In this document: one piece after another, positions 17,910-26,450 of the stretch
Numbering within the stretch: position 1 is the first letter of the stretch
How the letters are laid out: the number at the start of each line of letters is the position of its first letter
Notes under the pieces: model-generated
Seen by the model: only the letters and a program-made list of their open reading frames with translations
Databases searched by the model: none
What the model was told of the DNA's origin: nothing
Assembly (NCBI RefSeq): GCF_901875635.1
Contig: NZ_CABFMN010000094.1
Span: forward strand, 1-59,257
Direction: 5' to 3'
Origin: Xylophilus ampelinus
Lineage (GTDB): Bacteria; Pseudomonadota; Gammaproteobacteria; Burkholderiales; Burkholderiaceae_C
DNA length: 59,257 bases
Program-made: the position numbers and the translations under genes

Positions 17910-19883
17910 TCAGAGATCCTTCAACGCGAGTTCACGCTCGATGACGCCGGTGTCCCCGGTGTCGTAGGTGATCTGCGCCTTCATCCGCACGGATCGTGCG
18001 TCGGAATAGAGCGCCTGGATGACGGCCGCGTAGTGCTCGTCGATCACGCTGCGCCGCAGCTTTCGCGTGCGGGTGATCTCGCCATCGTCGGCATCGAACT
18101 CCTTGTGCAGGTTGACGAAGCGCCGGATGCGCAAGCCCTCCGGCTGGGCCTGGTTGACGTGCCGGATCACGCCGGCCACGAGTTCGCTTACCTCGGGCTT
18201 CTGCGACAGGTCGGCATACGAGATGTAGGGAATGCCGCGCACCTCGGCCCAGTGCCCGACGGCTTCGCTGTCGATGCAGACCATCGCACACAGGTGGTCG
18301 CGGTCCGTGCCCAGCACGGCCACGTCGCGAACGTAGGGGCTGAACTTGATGCGGTTCTCGATGTAGCCGGGGATGTAGCGCTCGCCCTTGGCCGTGTGCA
18401 CGACCTCGGACACGCGGCCCAGCACCACCAGATGCCCGTCCTTTTCGACGTAGCCGGCGTCGCCGGTGTGCAGCCAGCCGTCGACCAGCGTCTTGCTCGT
18501 CGCTTCCTCGTTCTGGAAATAGCCGCTGAAGATACTGCCCGATCGCAGCAGGATTTCGCCGTCGTCGGCGATGCCGCAGTCCACGCCGGGCAACGGACGG
18601 CCCACGGTGTGCAGACGCACCTCGTCGGCCGCCTGCACGGAGTTGAAGGCGCTGCTCTCGGTCTGGCCGTAGAGCTGGCGCAGGTTGATGCCCAGCGCAC
18701 GGTAGAAGAGAAAGGTGTCCTCGCCCATGGCCTCGCCGCCGGTCAGTGCCACACGCATGCGGCTCAGGCCGAGCTGGTCCTTCACCGGGCCGAACACCAT
18801 CCACTCGCCCAGGCGCAGCAGCAGGCGCTGCGCGGTTGAAGGTGCCTTGCCTTCGAGCTTCAGGCGCTCGGCCGCGATGCCCAGCGCGACGAAGCGATCG
18901 AAGACCCGCTTCTTCAGCGGCGTGGAATCTTCCATGCGCACGCGGATGGTCGTCAGCATGTTGTCCCAGCTGCGCGGTGCGGCCAGGTACAGCGTGGGGG
19001 CGATCTCGCGCAGGTTGCGCAGCACCGTCTCCGATCGCTCGGGGATGTTGATGGTGAATCGAAGCGCGACGCCCGCGGCCATGGTCACCGCGAAGTCGCC
19101 GATCCAGGCCATCGGCAGGTAGGCGAGGATCTTCTCCTCGAAGCCGAAGACCTGGCCCTTGAAGGCGTTACTCACCCCGGCCAGGACGTTGCGCTGCTGC
19201 AGCACCACCCCCTTGGGCTTACCGGTCGTGCCCGATGAGTGCACGAACACCGCGGGGCCGTCGGGCCGCGAGCGCTGGATGATCTCGTCGCGCAGGGCCG
19301 GGTGCTCGCGCAGCCGCGCGGCCCCGGCGTCGCGCAGCTTCTCCCAGCCGATCAGGCCCTCGACCCGGTAGTTGTTCAGTCCGCGCGGGTCGTCGTAAAC
19401 CACGTGCGAGAGGCCCGGCGCCTTCTCGCGCAGCTCAAGCACCTTGTCGACCTGCTCCTGGTCCTCGGCCAGCGCGAAATGCGCCTGCGCTTCGCTGGCG
19501 AAGTGCAGCACCTCGGCGGGCGTGGCATCCGGGTACACCGGCATCGCGTAGCCGCCGAGCGCGCCGGCGGCGAGCATGCCCATGTACAGGCGTGCCCGGT
19601 TGTCGCCCAGGACCAGCAGCGAATCGCCGGCCGTGAAGCCCAAGTGCTCGAGCCCTGCCGCCACAGCCAGCACCTCGTCGAGCACCTGGGCCCAGGTGAA
19701 CTCCTGCCAGATGCCCAGCGCCTTCTCGCGCAGCGCCACCCGCGACCCGTGGGTGCGCGCGTTGAGCGCCAGCAGGCGCGCCAGCGTGGTGTTCGGGTCG
19801 AGATCCCACTGGCCGGCCGCGTCAGCGCCGGTGGGCGCCCGAGAGGCCGGGGATGCCGCCAGCGCGCGGTCTTCACGCTGCAT
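17910..19883 (-). CDS. long-chain-type acyl-CoA synthetase inside the liv operon
   Basis: AMP-forming acyl-CoA synthetase (657 aa, the long FadD15-like form). The P-loop is SSGTTGKPKG; LYGQTES, HTGDAGYVEKDG and TAKGERYIPGYIEN follow. The C-terminal tail after TRTRKLRR is about 45 residues. It overlaps the 3' end of livG by 11 bases and is followed by livH after 2 bases, so it is translated with the transporter. A ligase embedded in a Liv operon suggests capture of an imported acid as its CoA ester (vectorial activation). It could be tested on fatty, phenylalkanoic or isoprenoid acids; the sequence does not discriminate. Confidence 0.9.
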   Translation of the reverse strand: MQREDRALAASPASRAPTGADAAGQWDLDPNTTLARLLALNARTHGSRVALREKALGIWQEFTWAQVLDEVLAVAAGLEHLGFTAGDSLLVLGDNRARLYMGMLAAGALGGYAMPVYPDATPAEVLHFASEAQAHFALAEDQEQVDKVLELREKAPGLSHVVYDDPRGLNNYRVEGLIGWEKLRDAGAARLREHPALRDEIIQRSRPDGPAVFVHSSGTTGKPKGVVLQQRNVLAGVSNAFKGQVFGFEEKILAYLPMAWIGDFAVTMAAGVALRFTINIPERSETVLRNLREIAPTLYLAAPRSWDNMLTTIRVRMEDSTPLKKRVFDRFVALGIAAERLKLEGKAPSTAQRLLLRLGEWMVFGPVKDQLGLSRMRVALTGGEAMGEDTFLFYRALGINLRQLYGQTESSAFNSVQAADEVRLHTVGRPLPGVDCGIADDGEILLRSGSIFSGYFQNEEATSKTLVDGWLHTGDAGYVEKDGHLVVLGRVSEVVHTAKGERYIPGYIENRIKFSPYVRDVAVLGTDRDHLCAMVCIDSEAVGHWAEVRGIPYISYADLSQKPEVSELVAGVIRHVNQAQPEGLRIRRFVNLHKEFDADDGEITRTRKLRRSVIDEHYAAVIQALYSDARSVRMKAQITYDTGDTGVIERELALKDL

Positions 19884-20664
19884 GCTGATGGCCCTTTCCG
19901 AGATAGGCTTCGACCACGCGCGGGTTGGCCACCACCTCGCGCGGCAGCCCGGTGCCGATGACCTCGCCGTAGTTGAGCGCCATGATGCGGTCGCAGATGC
20001 CGGTGACGATGTCCATGTGGTGTTCGATCAGCAGCACCGTGATGCCGCGCTCGTCGCGCGCGTCGAGAACGAATCGCGCCATGTACTCCTTTTCCTCCTG
20101 GTTCATGCCGGCCATCGGTTCGTCGAGGATCAGGAAGGTGGGTTCGGCGACCAGCGCGCGCGCCAGCTCGACGCGCTTCTTCAGTCCGATCGACAGCGAT
20201 TCCACAGGCTCGTCGCGCACGCCCTGCAGTTGGAGGAACTCGATGATCTCCTCGCACACGCGGCGGTGGGCGATTTCCTGCGGCTGCCCCAGCCACCAGT
20301 ACAGCGCCGTCTTGGCCACGCTGGGCTTCAGGTGCACGTGCCGGCCGAGCAGGATGTTGTCCAGCACCGACATGCCGTTGAACAGCGCCAGGTTCTGGAA
20401 GGTGCGCGCGACCTTGCGCTTGGCCACCAGATGCGGCTTCATCGCGGTGATGTCGGCGCCTTCGAGAACGATGCGCCCCTTCTGCGGCGGGTAGAAGCCG
20501 GTGATCGCGTTCACCAGCGTGGTCTTGCCGCTGCCATTTGGGCCGACGAGGCCGAAGATCTCGCCGCGATCGATGCGCAGGTCCACGCCGGTGACAGCCA
20601 CCAGGCCGCCGAAACGACGCTCGAGGCCGCTGCACTCCAGGACGGGCACGGCAGTGGCGTTCAT
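19873..20664 (-). CDS. livG: ABC transporter ATP-binding protein LivG
   Basis: First gene of the Liv operon, an ABC ATPase of 263 aa. Walker A is GPNGSGKTT, Walker B LILDEPMAG, followed by the switch His in LIEHHMDIV. The signature region reads LSIGLKKRVE rather than the usual LSGGQ or LSYGQ, a variant to keep in mind. I choose the ATG at 20664; an in-frame TTG at 20676 adds four residues and has no better ribosome site. The upstream 419-base gap carries the operon's promoter candidates. Confidence 0.9.
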   Translation of the reverse strand: MNATAVPVLECSGLERRFGGLVAVTGVDLRIDRGEIFGLVGPNGSGKTTLVNAITGFYPPQKGRIVLEGADITAMKPHLVAKRKVARTFQNLALFNGMSVLDNILLGRHVHLKPSVAKTALYWWLGQPQEIAHRRVCEEIIEFLQLQGVRDEPVESLSIGLKKRVELARALVAEPTFLILDEPMAGMNQEEKEYMARFVLDARDERGITVLLIEHHMDIVTGICDRIMALNYGEVIGTGLPREVVANPRVVEAYLGKGHQHAA

Positions 20665-20797
20665 CGGGGCGCCCAAGGTTCGGCGTTGCAGTGATTCGGT
20701 TGCATGCGGTACGGTCGGCTGCGGTTTGGGGCGGCTTCGGTGATTCGGGCGGGTCGCGCGCGGAGGCGCCGCTCAGGGTTTCGGGTATAAGACAAAC

Positions 20798-20812
20798 TAG
20801 AACACGTTTCTA
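20798..20812 (-). promoter_or_regulatory. inverted repeat over the putative liv promoter
   Basis: The minus strand reads TAGAAACGTGTTCTA: arms TAGAA/TTCTA with a 5-base spacer, and GAAAC-GT-GTTC inside. It is 7 bases upstream of a possible -10 (TTATAC), so a bound repressor would cover the -35 region. The pattern is similar to sites of TetR-family fatty-acid regulators of the PsrA type, a resemblance by eye only. Confidence 0.42.
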
Positions 20813-20978
20813 ACAAGCGTTCGATGAGGCGTCAATGCGGAAAACCCACCCGAGGGTGCCCATGCGCGCCTGACCCACTGATGAGACGCGACCCTGATGC
20901 CTCTAAGAGAGCCCCCGCTGCGGCTGGTGTCGCTCGCACAGGTGGTCGGTCGATGTGGTGCACGCTTACCACAAACCA

Positions 20979-20992
20979 AACAAACGTTAGAC
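20979..20992. promoter_or_regulatory. ACGT-centred operator-like site
   Basis: AACAAACGTTAGAC matches AACnnACGTnnGTT at 8 of 10 defined bases, with one arm complete. It lies about 320 bases upstream of livG and 92 bases beyond the stop of the 21084-22067 gene. It may be a weak or distal site for the same regulator as the 32381 and 36750 elements. Confidence 0.35.
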
Positions 20993-21083
20993 GACGAGTG
21001 GGCGCCGCGCTGCCGGTCGTCGACCTTCGGCGACGTTGCGGACGTCCCGTTGCAGACGGTGGTGTGACGTGCCCGGGCGCGTA

Positions 21084-22067
21084 TCACGGCTGTGGCTGTG
21101 GCGGCCTGGCCAGCAGGGCCGCCGTCTCGCGCTGCGCCGCGGCGTACTCGGCATCGATGCGCTCGACGAGCTCGGCCACCGGCCGCACCGCGTCGACCCC
21201 CGACACGGTGTGCCCCGCGCTCCACACGTCGACCCAGCGCCGAACGTGCGCCGAGCCCTCGGAGCCGAAGACCTGGCGCGCTTCGTCGGGTGAGGGGGTC
21301 GGCAGCGCGGCAGGGTCGAGCCCGGCGGCAGCGATGGACTGCCGCAGCATGTTGGTGTCCAGGCCGGTGAAGGCGCGCGTCAGCAACACGTCATCGAGCC
21401 GGCTGTCCACCAGCATGCGGCGGTAGGCGTCGCTCGCCAGACTCTCCGGCGTGGCGATGAAGCGGGTGCCCATCATCCCGAGATCGCAGCCGAGCACGCG
21501 CGCCGCCCACAGTGCTGCGCCGTCGTGGATGCCGCCAGCCAGCACCAGCGGCCCGTCATGGATGCCACGCACCGCGCGCACGAAGGACATGCCGTTGACC
21601 CAGCCGGTCTGGCCGCCTGCCCCCGCGCTCAGCAGCACCAGGCCGTCGACCCCGGCCGCGAGCGCCTTCTCGGCGTGGCGCAGCGAGGCCACGTCGGCGA
21701 ACACGCGGCAGCCGGCGTCGTGCAGCGGCCCCACCACCGCCGCTGGCGAGCCGACGCTGACGATCACCATGGTCACACGGCGGCGCACCAGCACGCGCAG
21801 GTCGTCGGCGATGGCGTCGCGGTCGCGCCGCATGATGAGGTTGGGGCAGGGCGGGGCGGTCGGCCGTTCCACGCGGTCGCGGTCGGCAGCGATGCGTGCC
21901 AGCCACGCGTCCAGCTCCTGTGACGAACGCGCGTTGACGGTGGGGAAGGCGCCGATCACGCCGGCACAGCAGGCCGCCGACACCAGTTCCACGCCCGAGA
22001 CGCGCAGCATCGGCGCGGCGATCAGCGGCAGGCGCAGGCCCTGCGCCAGCGAGGCCGGCAGTGTCAT
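21084..22067 (-). CDS. nitronate monooxygenase-like flavoprotein, diverged copy
   Basis: FMN-binding TIM-barrel protein (327 aa) of the nitronate monooxygenase family. I choose ATG at 22067 because PLIAAPMLRVSG, the usual N-terminal strand, begins shortly after; the frame stays open upstream only as a shadow of the dehydrogenase gene. The key motif reads SAGAGGQTGW, with Gln where the 7391-8518 protein and class I enzymes have His, so nitronate chemistry may be lost. LAGGIHDG and MGTRFIATPES are conserved flavin-site features. It is the last gene of the operon starting at 24953, 29 bases after the dehydrogenase gene. Confidence 0.83.
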   Translation of the reverse strand: MTLPASLAQGLRLPLIAAPMLRVSGVELVSAACCAGVIGAFPTVNARSSQELDAWLARIAADRDRVERPTAPPCPNLIMRRDRDAIADDLRVLVRRRVTMVIVSVGSPAAVVGPLHDAGCRVFADVASLRHAEKALAAGVDGLVLLSAGAGGQTGWVNGMSFVRAVRGIHDGPLVLAGGIHDGAALWAARVLGCDLGMMGTRFIATPESLASDAYRRMLVDSRLDDVLLTRAFTGLDTNMLRQSIAAAGLDPAALPTPSPDEARQVFGSEGSAHVRRWVDVWSAGHTVSGVDAVRPVAELVERIDAEYAAAQRETAALLARPPQPQP

Positions 22068-22096
22068 GTGCGGCCTCCGGTCAGCGCGGCGCCACG

Positions 22097-23254
22097 CTAC
22101 AGGCCGAGCCCGCGAGCGATGATGTCGCGCTGCACTTCCATCGCGCCGCCGCCGATCTCGAACAGCTTCGCGTCCTGGAAGTGCATCGGCATGCCCGAGT
22201 CCACGGTGTAACCGTAGCCGCCCAGCAGGTGCAGCCCGGTGGTGGCGCAGTGCATGTAGCACTCGGCGCCGGCCACCTTGGCGAACGAGGCCTCGTTGTG
22301 GCAGGCGCCCGTCCTTTCGAGCACGCTGCCGCCGCGGTAGACGAGCAGCCGCGCCGCCTCCACGCGCAGCTGCATGTCGACGATCTTGTGCCGCACCGAC
22401 TGCAGCTTGGACAACGGCTTGCCGAACTGCACGCGCTGCTTCAGGTAGGCGCTGACCTCGTCGATGATGGACTGCGAAGCGCCGACACCGATGGCGCCGT
22501 GGTACAGGCGCTCGTTGTCCAGCCCGCCCAGGACGCACTGCCAGCCCTTGTTGACCTGGCCGATCACCGCATCGGGCGGCAGCACCAGTTCGTCGAAGTG
22601 CGCGGCGAAGGTCGGCACCGGGCCGAGGCCCATGGTCTCGATGCGCGTCAGCTTGATGGCCGGGTTGCTGCCGGGGTCGGGGATCAGGAAGGTGGTGATG
22701 CCTTCCTGCTTGACCGCCTGCGGGTCGGTGCGCGCAGCCAGGATCAGGAAGCCGGCTGACTTCACCTGCGAGCAGTACAGCTTCTCGCCGTTGATCACCC
22801 AGTGCCCGTCGTCGCGGCGCACGGCGGTGGTGCGCAGCGACGCGGCGTCGCTGCCCGAGCCGGGCTCGGTGAGGCCGAGCGCCATGAACACCTCGCCGCG
22901 CATCACGCGCGGCAGCACCAGGTCCTTCTGCGCCTGGGTGCCGAAGCGGGCGACCAGCGGGGCCAGGATCACCGCCGCACGGCCCCAGGCGGTGGTGATG
23001 GCCGACGACGCCCGGGCGAACTGCTCGACGAAGGCCAGCATGCCCATCGGATCGGGCTTCTCCAGGCCGCTGTAGGCCTCGGGCAGCAGGAAGCCGTAGT
23101 AGCCGAGCGCGCCGAGCTTCATGAACAGCTCCTGCGGCGGCTCGACCTTGTCGCGTGCCCATTGCAGCACCTTGTGGCGCGGCATCTCCTTCTCGACGAA
23201 ACGGCGCGTCGTCTCGGCGATGGCGCGCTGCTCGGGGCTCGGGTCGAAGTCCAT
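22097..23254 (-). CDS. acyl-CoA dehydrogenase family protein
   Basis: Acyl-CoA dehydrogenase (385 aa) with a good ribosome site (GGAG) before the ATG at 23254. FAD/substrate segments include GLTEPGSGSD and INGEKLYCS in the middle domain, and KQRVQFGKPL in the C-terminal domain. The medium-chain catalytic Glu position holds Gly (IGGGAMEVQ), while a Glu-Arg pair is present on the upstream helix (LDNERLY), as in isovaleryl-CoA-type enzymes. It pairs with the dehydrogenase at 23307-24464, 52 bases away; two neighbouring acyl-CoA dehydrogenases may form a heteromer, as known for steroid FadE pairs, but that is speculative. Confidence 0.9.
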   Translation of the reverse strand: MDFDPSPEQRAIAETTRRFVEKEMPRHKVLQWARDKVEPPQELFMKLGALGYYGFLLPEAYSGLEKPDPMGMLAFVEQFARASSAITTAWGRAAVILAPLVARFGTQAQKDLVLPRVMRGEVFMALGLTEPGSGSDAASLRTTAVRRDDGHWVINGEKLYCSQVKSAGFLILAARTDPQAVKQEGITTFLIPDPGSNPAIKLTRIETMGLGPVPTFAAHFDELVLPPDAVIGQVNKGWQCVLGGLDNERLYHGAIGVGASQSIIDEVSAYLKQRVQFGKPLSKLQSVRHKIVDMQLRVEAARLLVYRGGSVLERTGACHNEASFAKVAGAECYMHCATTGLHLLGGYGYTVDSGMPMHFQDAKLFEIGGGAMEVQRDIIARGLGL

Positions 23255-23306
23255 GTCGGGGTTTCTCCAGGGGGTCGAGGGAAAGTTGGGTGTCAGTGGG
23301 AGTCGA

Positions 23307-24464
23307 TCAGTCGCACGGCAGTCCGAGCTGCTTGGCGATCACGCGCAGCTGGATCTCGTAGGAGCCCACCGTGACCGGTGCGACGAGCGCGTCCAGCGCC
23401 ATGCGCATCGCCGGCAGCTCCTCGGTGATGCCCCAGCCGCCGCCGATGTGCAGCGCGTCCTGCGTCACGCGGTAGACCGCCTGCGTGACGAACAGCTTGG
23501 CCGAGGAGACGTCGAGGATGATGTCCTTCACCGGCGCGCCGCTGTCCCAGCGCGCGGCGGCATGGTAGGTGAGGTGGCGCGAGGCCTCCACGTCGACATG
23601 GCCCTGCGCCAGCTTGAAGGCGATGCTCTGGTTGGCGCCGATCGGCTTACCGAACTGCTGGCGTACCTTGGCGTAGTCCATCGCCCAGGCCAGCGCGGTC
23701 TGCATGTGGCCGAGCCAGCGCGCGGCCACCATCACGCGCTCGCGGTTGAAGCCTTCCATGATCGCGCCGAAACCGGCCGTTAGTCGCCGCGACTCGGGCA
23801 CGCGCACCTCGTTGAGCATCACGCGGTAGGTCGGCACCGGGCGGTTGGCGTAGGTGTTGATCTGCGAGGTTTCGAGCCCCGGCGTGTTGCGGTCTACGGC
23901 GAAGAAGTGCATGCCGTGGCGGCCCTTGGCCGGGTCGGTGCGTGCCAGCACGGCCATCGTGTCGCAGTCGCCGCCCAGCGTGATGAAGGACTTTATGCCG
24001 TCGAGCACCCAGTCGTCGCCGTCGCGCCGTGCGGTGGTCTTGAGATTCTGCACGTCGCTGCCCGCCTCGGGCTCGGTGACCGCCAGCGCGAGAAGGCGAT
24101 CGCCGGCGATGTTCTCGCGCACCATGGCGTGATGCAGCGCGTGGCCATGCTCGGCCAGCAGCGAGCCGGCCACGCCCTGGATCAGCGCAACGATCGCGAG
24201 GTTGGGGTTGACCTTGGCCTGCTCCTCGATCGAGATCGCCTCCTCGGTGACGCCGAGGTCGGCGCCGCCCAGCGGCTCGGGGATGTGCAGGCCGATCAGG
24301 CCGGCCTTCGCCGCCGCGACGTAGAACTCGCGCGGGAACTTCGCTTCACGGTCGGCCTGCTGCCAGCGCGGTTTGATCTCGCGCTCGGCGAACTTGCGGG
24401 CCATGTCGCGGAAGGCATCGCGATTGACGCTGTTGGCAGGGGTGCGGCGTTCGGTGTTGCTCAT
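23307..24464 (-). CDS. acyl-CoA dehydrogenase family protein
   Basis: Acyl-CoA dehydrogenase (385 aa) starting MSNTERRTPANS. Middle-domain motif AVTEPEAGSD and C-terminal RQQFGKPIG are clear. The catalytic position of medium-chain enzymes reads VTVGSYEIQ (Val in place of Glu), and the helix-G pair is NRERVMV. It follows the MaoC gene by 24 bases and precedes another dehydrogenase of the same length. The two are clearly different in sequence, so this is not a recent tandem copy. Likely substrate is an acyl-CoA branched or bulky near C2/C3; not determinable further. Confidence 0.9.
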   Translation of the reverse strand: MSNTERRTPANSVNRDAFRDMARKFAEREIKPRWQQADREAKFPREFYVAAAKAGLIGLHIPEPLGGADLGVTEEAISIEEQAKVNPNLAIVALIQGVAGSLLAEHGHALHHAMVRENIAGDRLLALAVTEPEAGSDVQNLKTTARRDGDDWVLDGIKSFITLGGDCDTMAVLARTDPAKGRHGMHFFAVDRNTPGLETSQINTYANRPVPTYRVMLNEVRVPESRRLTAGFGAIMEGFNRERVMVAARWLGHMQTALAWAMDYAKVRQQFGKPIGANQSIAFKLAQGHVDVEASRHLTYHAAARWDSGAPVKDIILDVSSAKLFVTQAVYRVTQDALHIGGGWGITEELPAMRMALDALVAPVTVGSYEIQLRVIAKQLGLPCD

Positions 24465-24488
24465 TCGATGCGAAGAAGCAGAGGTGGG

Positions 24489-24953
24489 TCAGGCCGGGCT
24501 GGCAGACGGCGCGCGGGCAACGAGCACGCTGGCAGTGCCGCGCTGCGCGAGCGAGCCGTCGGCACCCAGCACGCGGAACTCCAGTTCCACCGCACCAGCG
24601 CTGCTGCCCTTGGCGGCGCTCACATCGAGCACCGTGCACTCGACGGCGACGTGGTCGCCGACGAACACGGGCCCGTAGAAGCGCCATCCACCCACGCCCA
24701 GCAGCACCTGGAGCGCATCGCCGAAAACGCCGCCGAGCATCGCCAGCAGCTTGGCAATGATCAGCGGGCCGTGGGCGATGAGGCGCCCGTAGCGGGTGGT
24801 ATTGGCGTACTCGTCGTCGACATGGATCGGATGGCGGGCATCGAGCAGATCGGCGTAGCCCGCGACGAGCTCGGCGCTGCAGTCGAAGGCCGGCAGATCG
24901 AGGCGCATGCCGGGTCGGACAGCGTCGAGCCAGAGGGCGTGGGTGGCGCGCAT
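24489..24953 (-). CDS. MaoC-like hydratase
   Basis: Single hotdog protein (154 aa) with the hydratase-2 segment LDARHPIHVD followed by YGRLIAHGPLI, so Asp/His are in place for enoyl-CoA hydration. A strong ribosome site (AGGAGTGACCG before ATG) supports the start at 24953. It is the first gene of the operon continuing with two acyl-CoA dehydrogenases and a flavoprotein. It is divergent from the racemase gene at 25187, and the 233-base gap holds an inverted repeat at 25058-25071. Confidence 0.86.
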   Translation of the reverse strand: MRATHALWLDAVRPGMRLDLPAFDCSAELVAGYADLLDARHPIHVDDEYANTTRYGRLIAHGPLIIAKLLAMLGGVFGDALQVLLGVGGWRFYGPVFVGDHVAVECTVLDVSAAKGSSAGAVELEFRVLGADGSLAQRGTASVLVARAPSASPA

Positions 24954-25057
24954 CGGTCACTCCTGATGGAAGCGACGCCGCGGCGTGGCGCAGGGCGGCA
25001 GGGCGCGGCGCCGCCTGTCGCGCCTAAGCGGGGCCGGGCGGTACAGCGAATTGATCG

Positions 25058-25071
25058 AACGGTTGACCGTT
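25058..25071. promoter_or_regulatory. inverted repeat in divergent promoter region
   Basis: AACGGT-TG-ACCGTT is a 6-bp inverted repeat with a 2-base spacer, lying between the MaoC operon (start 24953) and the racemase gene (start 25187). A -35-like TTGACC overlaps it and a TATGCT follows about 20 bases downstream on the plus strand. Its outer AAC-N8-GTT frame is the same as in the sites at 32386 and 36755, although the ACGT core is missing. A TetR-type regulator could control both directions from here. Confidence 0.48.
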
Positions 25072-25186
25072 AGGTGCGTCATTGGCGGTATGCTAGACCA
25101 GTTTCGGACTTTGAACCGCCATGGCGGAACCGGGGACGTGCCTGGTCGCTGCGGCTGTGATCTCACTGGCACAGGAGCGTGCATCG

Positions 25187-26362
25187 ATGGGCAAGGGACC
25201 GCTGGCCGGCATGAAGGTGGTGGAGTTTGCGGGCATCGGCCCCGGGCCGATGTGCGGCATGCTGCTGGCTGACCTCGGTGCCGAGGTGCTGCGGCTGGAC
25301 CGCCTGGTGGCCAGCGGGCTGGGCATCGAGCGCGCGCCGCAGTTCGACCTGCTCAACCGCGGCAAGCGCACGGTGTCGCTGGATCTGAAGGCCGACGAGG
25401 GCATTGCCTTCGCGCGCCGCGTCGTGGCCGCCAGCGATGCGCTGATCGAGGGCTTCCGGCCCGGCACGATGGAGCGCCTGGGACTGGGCCCCGATGTGTG
25501 CCGGGCCGAGCATCCGAAGCTCGTCTACGGCCGCGTCACAGGCTTCGGCCAGAAGGGCCCGCTGGCGCCGGCGGCAGGGCACGACCTGAACTACATCGCG
25601 CTGTCCGGTGCGCTGCATGCCATCGGCCGCGAGGGCGGCCCGCCGACACCGCCGCTGAACCTGGTGGGCGATTTCGGTGGCGGCGGGCTGCTGCTGGCCT
25701 ACGGCATGCTGGCCGCGCTGTGGCGGGTGCAGCGCGGCGGCGAGGGCCAGGTGGTCGACGCCGCGATGGTCGACGGCGCAGCGATGCTGATGACCTCGAT
25801 GTTCGGCCTGTTCGGCGCCGGCGCCCACATGGCCGAACGCGGCACCAACCTGCTCGACTCCGGCGCGCCGCACTACGAGGTCTACCGCTGCGCCGACGGC
25901 GCCTACGTGAGCGTGGCGCCGATCGAGGCCAAGTTCCGCAACGTGTTGTTCGAGCGCCTGGGCCTGCCCGCCGGCACGATGGACTTCGACGATGCGTCGC
26001 GCTGGCGCGAGAACAAGGCGCGGCTGGCGGCGATCTTCGCCACGCGCACGCGCGCTCAGTGGTGCGAGCTGCTGGAAGGCAGCGATGCCTGCTTCGCGCC
26101 GGTGCTGGCTCCGCAGGAGGCGCACCTGCACCCGCACAACCGCGAGCGCGACACCTTCGTCGAGATCGGCGGCGTGCGCCAGCCGGCGCCCGCGCCGCGC
26201 TTCGAGGGCACGCCCACGGGGCTGCCGCTGCCGCCGCACAGCGACGACGCGGCGGCCTTCGAACAGCTGCGCCGCTGGGGCATCGATGCCGGCGAGATCG
26301 AGGCGCTGCGCGGCAGCGGCCGGCTGCGCGCCGGCGCGCCATCGCGCGCGACAAAGGCGTGA
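25187..26362 (+). CDS. alpha-methylacyl-CoA racemase (CaiB/BaiF family)
   Basis: Type III CoA-transferase-fold enzyme (391 aa) that matches alpha-methylacyl-CoA racemase, which interconverts 2R- and 2S-methylacyl-CoA. The N-terminus LAGMKVVEFAGIGPGP is the racemase form of the family. The catalytic His lies in AGHDLNYI and the catalytic Asp in LVGDFGGG, both as in the mycobacterial enzyme MCR. I use ATG at 25187, with AGGAG at 25173-25177; the frame also opens at 25121 but adds an unrelated leader. Such a racemase is needed only when methyl-branched chains such as isoprenoids, sterol side chains or pristanate-like acids are oxidised, which is informative about the island's substrate. Confidence 0.9.
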   Translation: MGKGPLAGMKVVEFAGIGPGPMCGMLLADLGAEVLRLDRLVASGLGIERAPQFDLLNRGKRTVSLDLKADEGIAFARRVVAASDALIEGFRPGTMERLGLGPDVCRAEHPKLVYGRVTGFGQKGPLAPAAGHDLNYIALSGALHAIGREGGPPTPPLNLVGDFGGGGLLLAYGMLAALWRVQRGGEGQVVDAAMVDGAAMLMTSMFGLFGAGAHMAERGTNLLDSGAPHYEVYRCADGAYVSVAPIEAKFRNVLFERLGLPAGTMDFDDASRWRENKARLAAIFATRTRAQWCELLEGSDACFAPVLAPQEAHLHPHNRERDTFVEIGGVRQPAPAPRFEGTPTGLPLPPHSDDAAAFEQLRRWGIDAGEIEALRGSGRLRAGAPSRATKA

Positions 26363-26381
26363 TGCGGGCAGGAAGCTCGTA

Positions 26382-26447
26382 GCGGCCCCGCGGAGGCCGG
26401 GCCGCCGGGCAGGTTGCGGTGGGTGGCCGCGCAACAGCCGCCACCGC
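26382..26447. terminator. hairpins between convergent genes
   Basis: The 88-base gap between the converging genes at 25187-26362 and 26451-27689 holds two inverted repeats: GCGGCCC/GGGCCGC (26382-26405, 10-base loop) and GCGGTGG/CCACCGC (26416-26447). There is no U-tract, so this is at best a weak bidirectional terminator or mRNA 3'-end stabiliser. Confidence 0.4.
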
Positions 26448-26450
26448 TCC

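Larger units (their letters stand above)
20665..21083. promoter_or_regulatory. 419-bp non-coding region upstream of the liv operon
   Basis: No convincing gene is seen in this gap, which separates livG from the 3' end of the preceding minus-strand operon. Its composition is less GC-rich than the surrounding genes near 20780-20820 and 20960-20995. It contains a -10-like TTATAC (minus strand, 20790-20785), an inverted repeat TAGAA-N5-TTCTA at 20798-20812, and an ACGT-centred half-palindrome at 20979-20992. Transcription of livG most likely starts here, giving a leader of roughly 100 bases. Confidence 0.55.
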
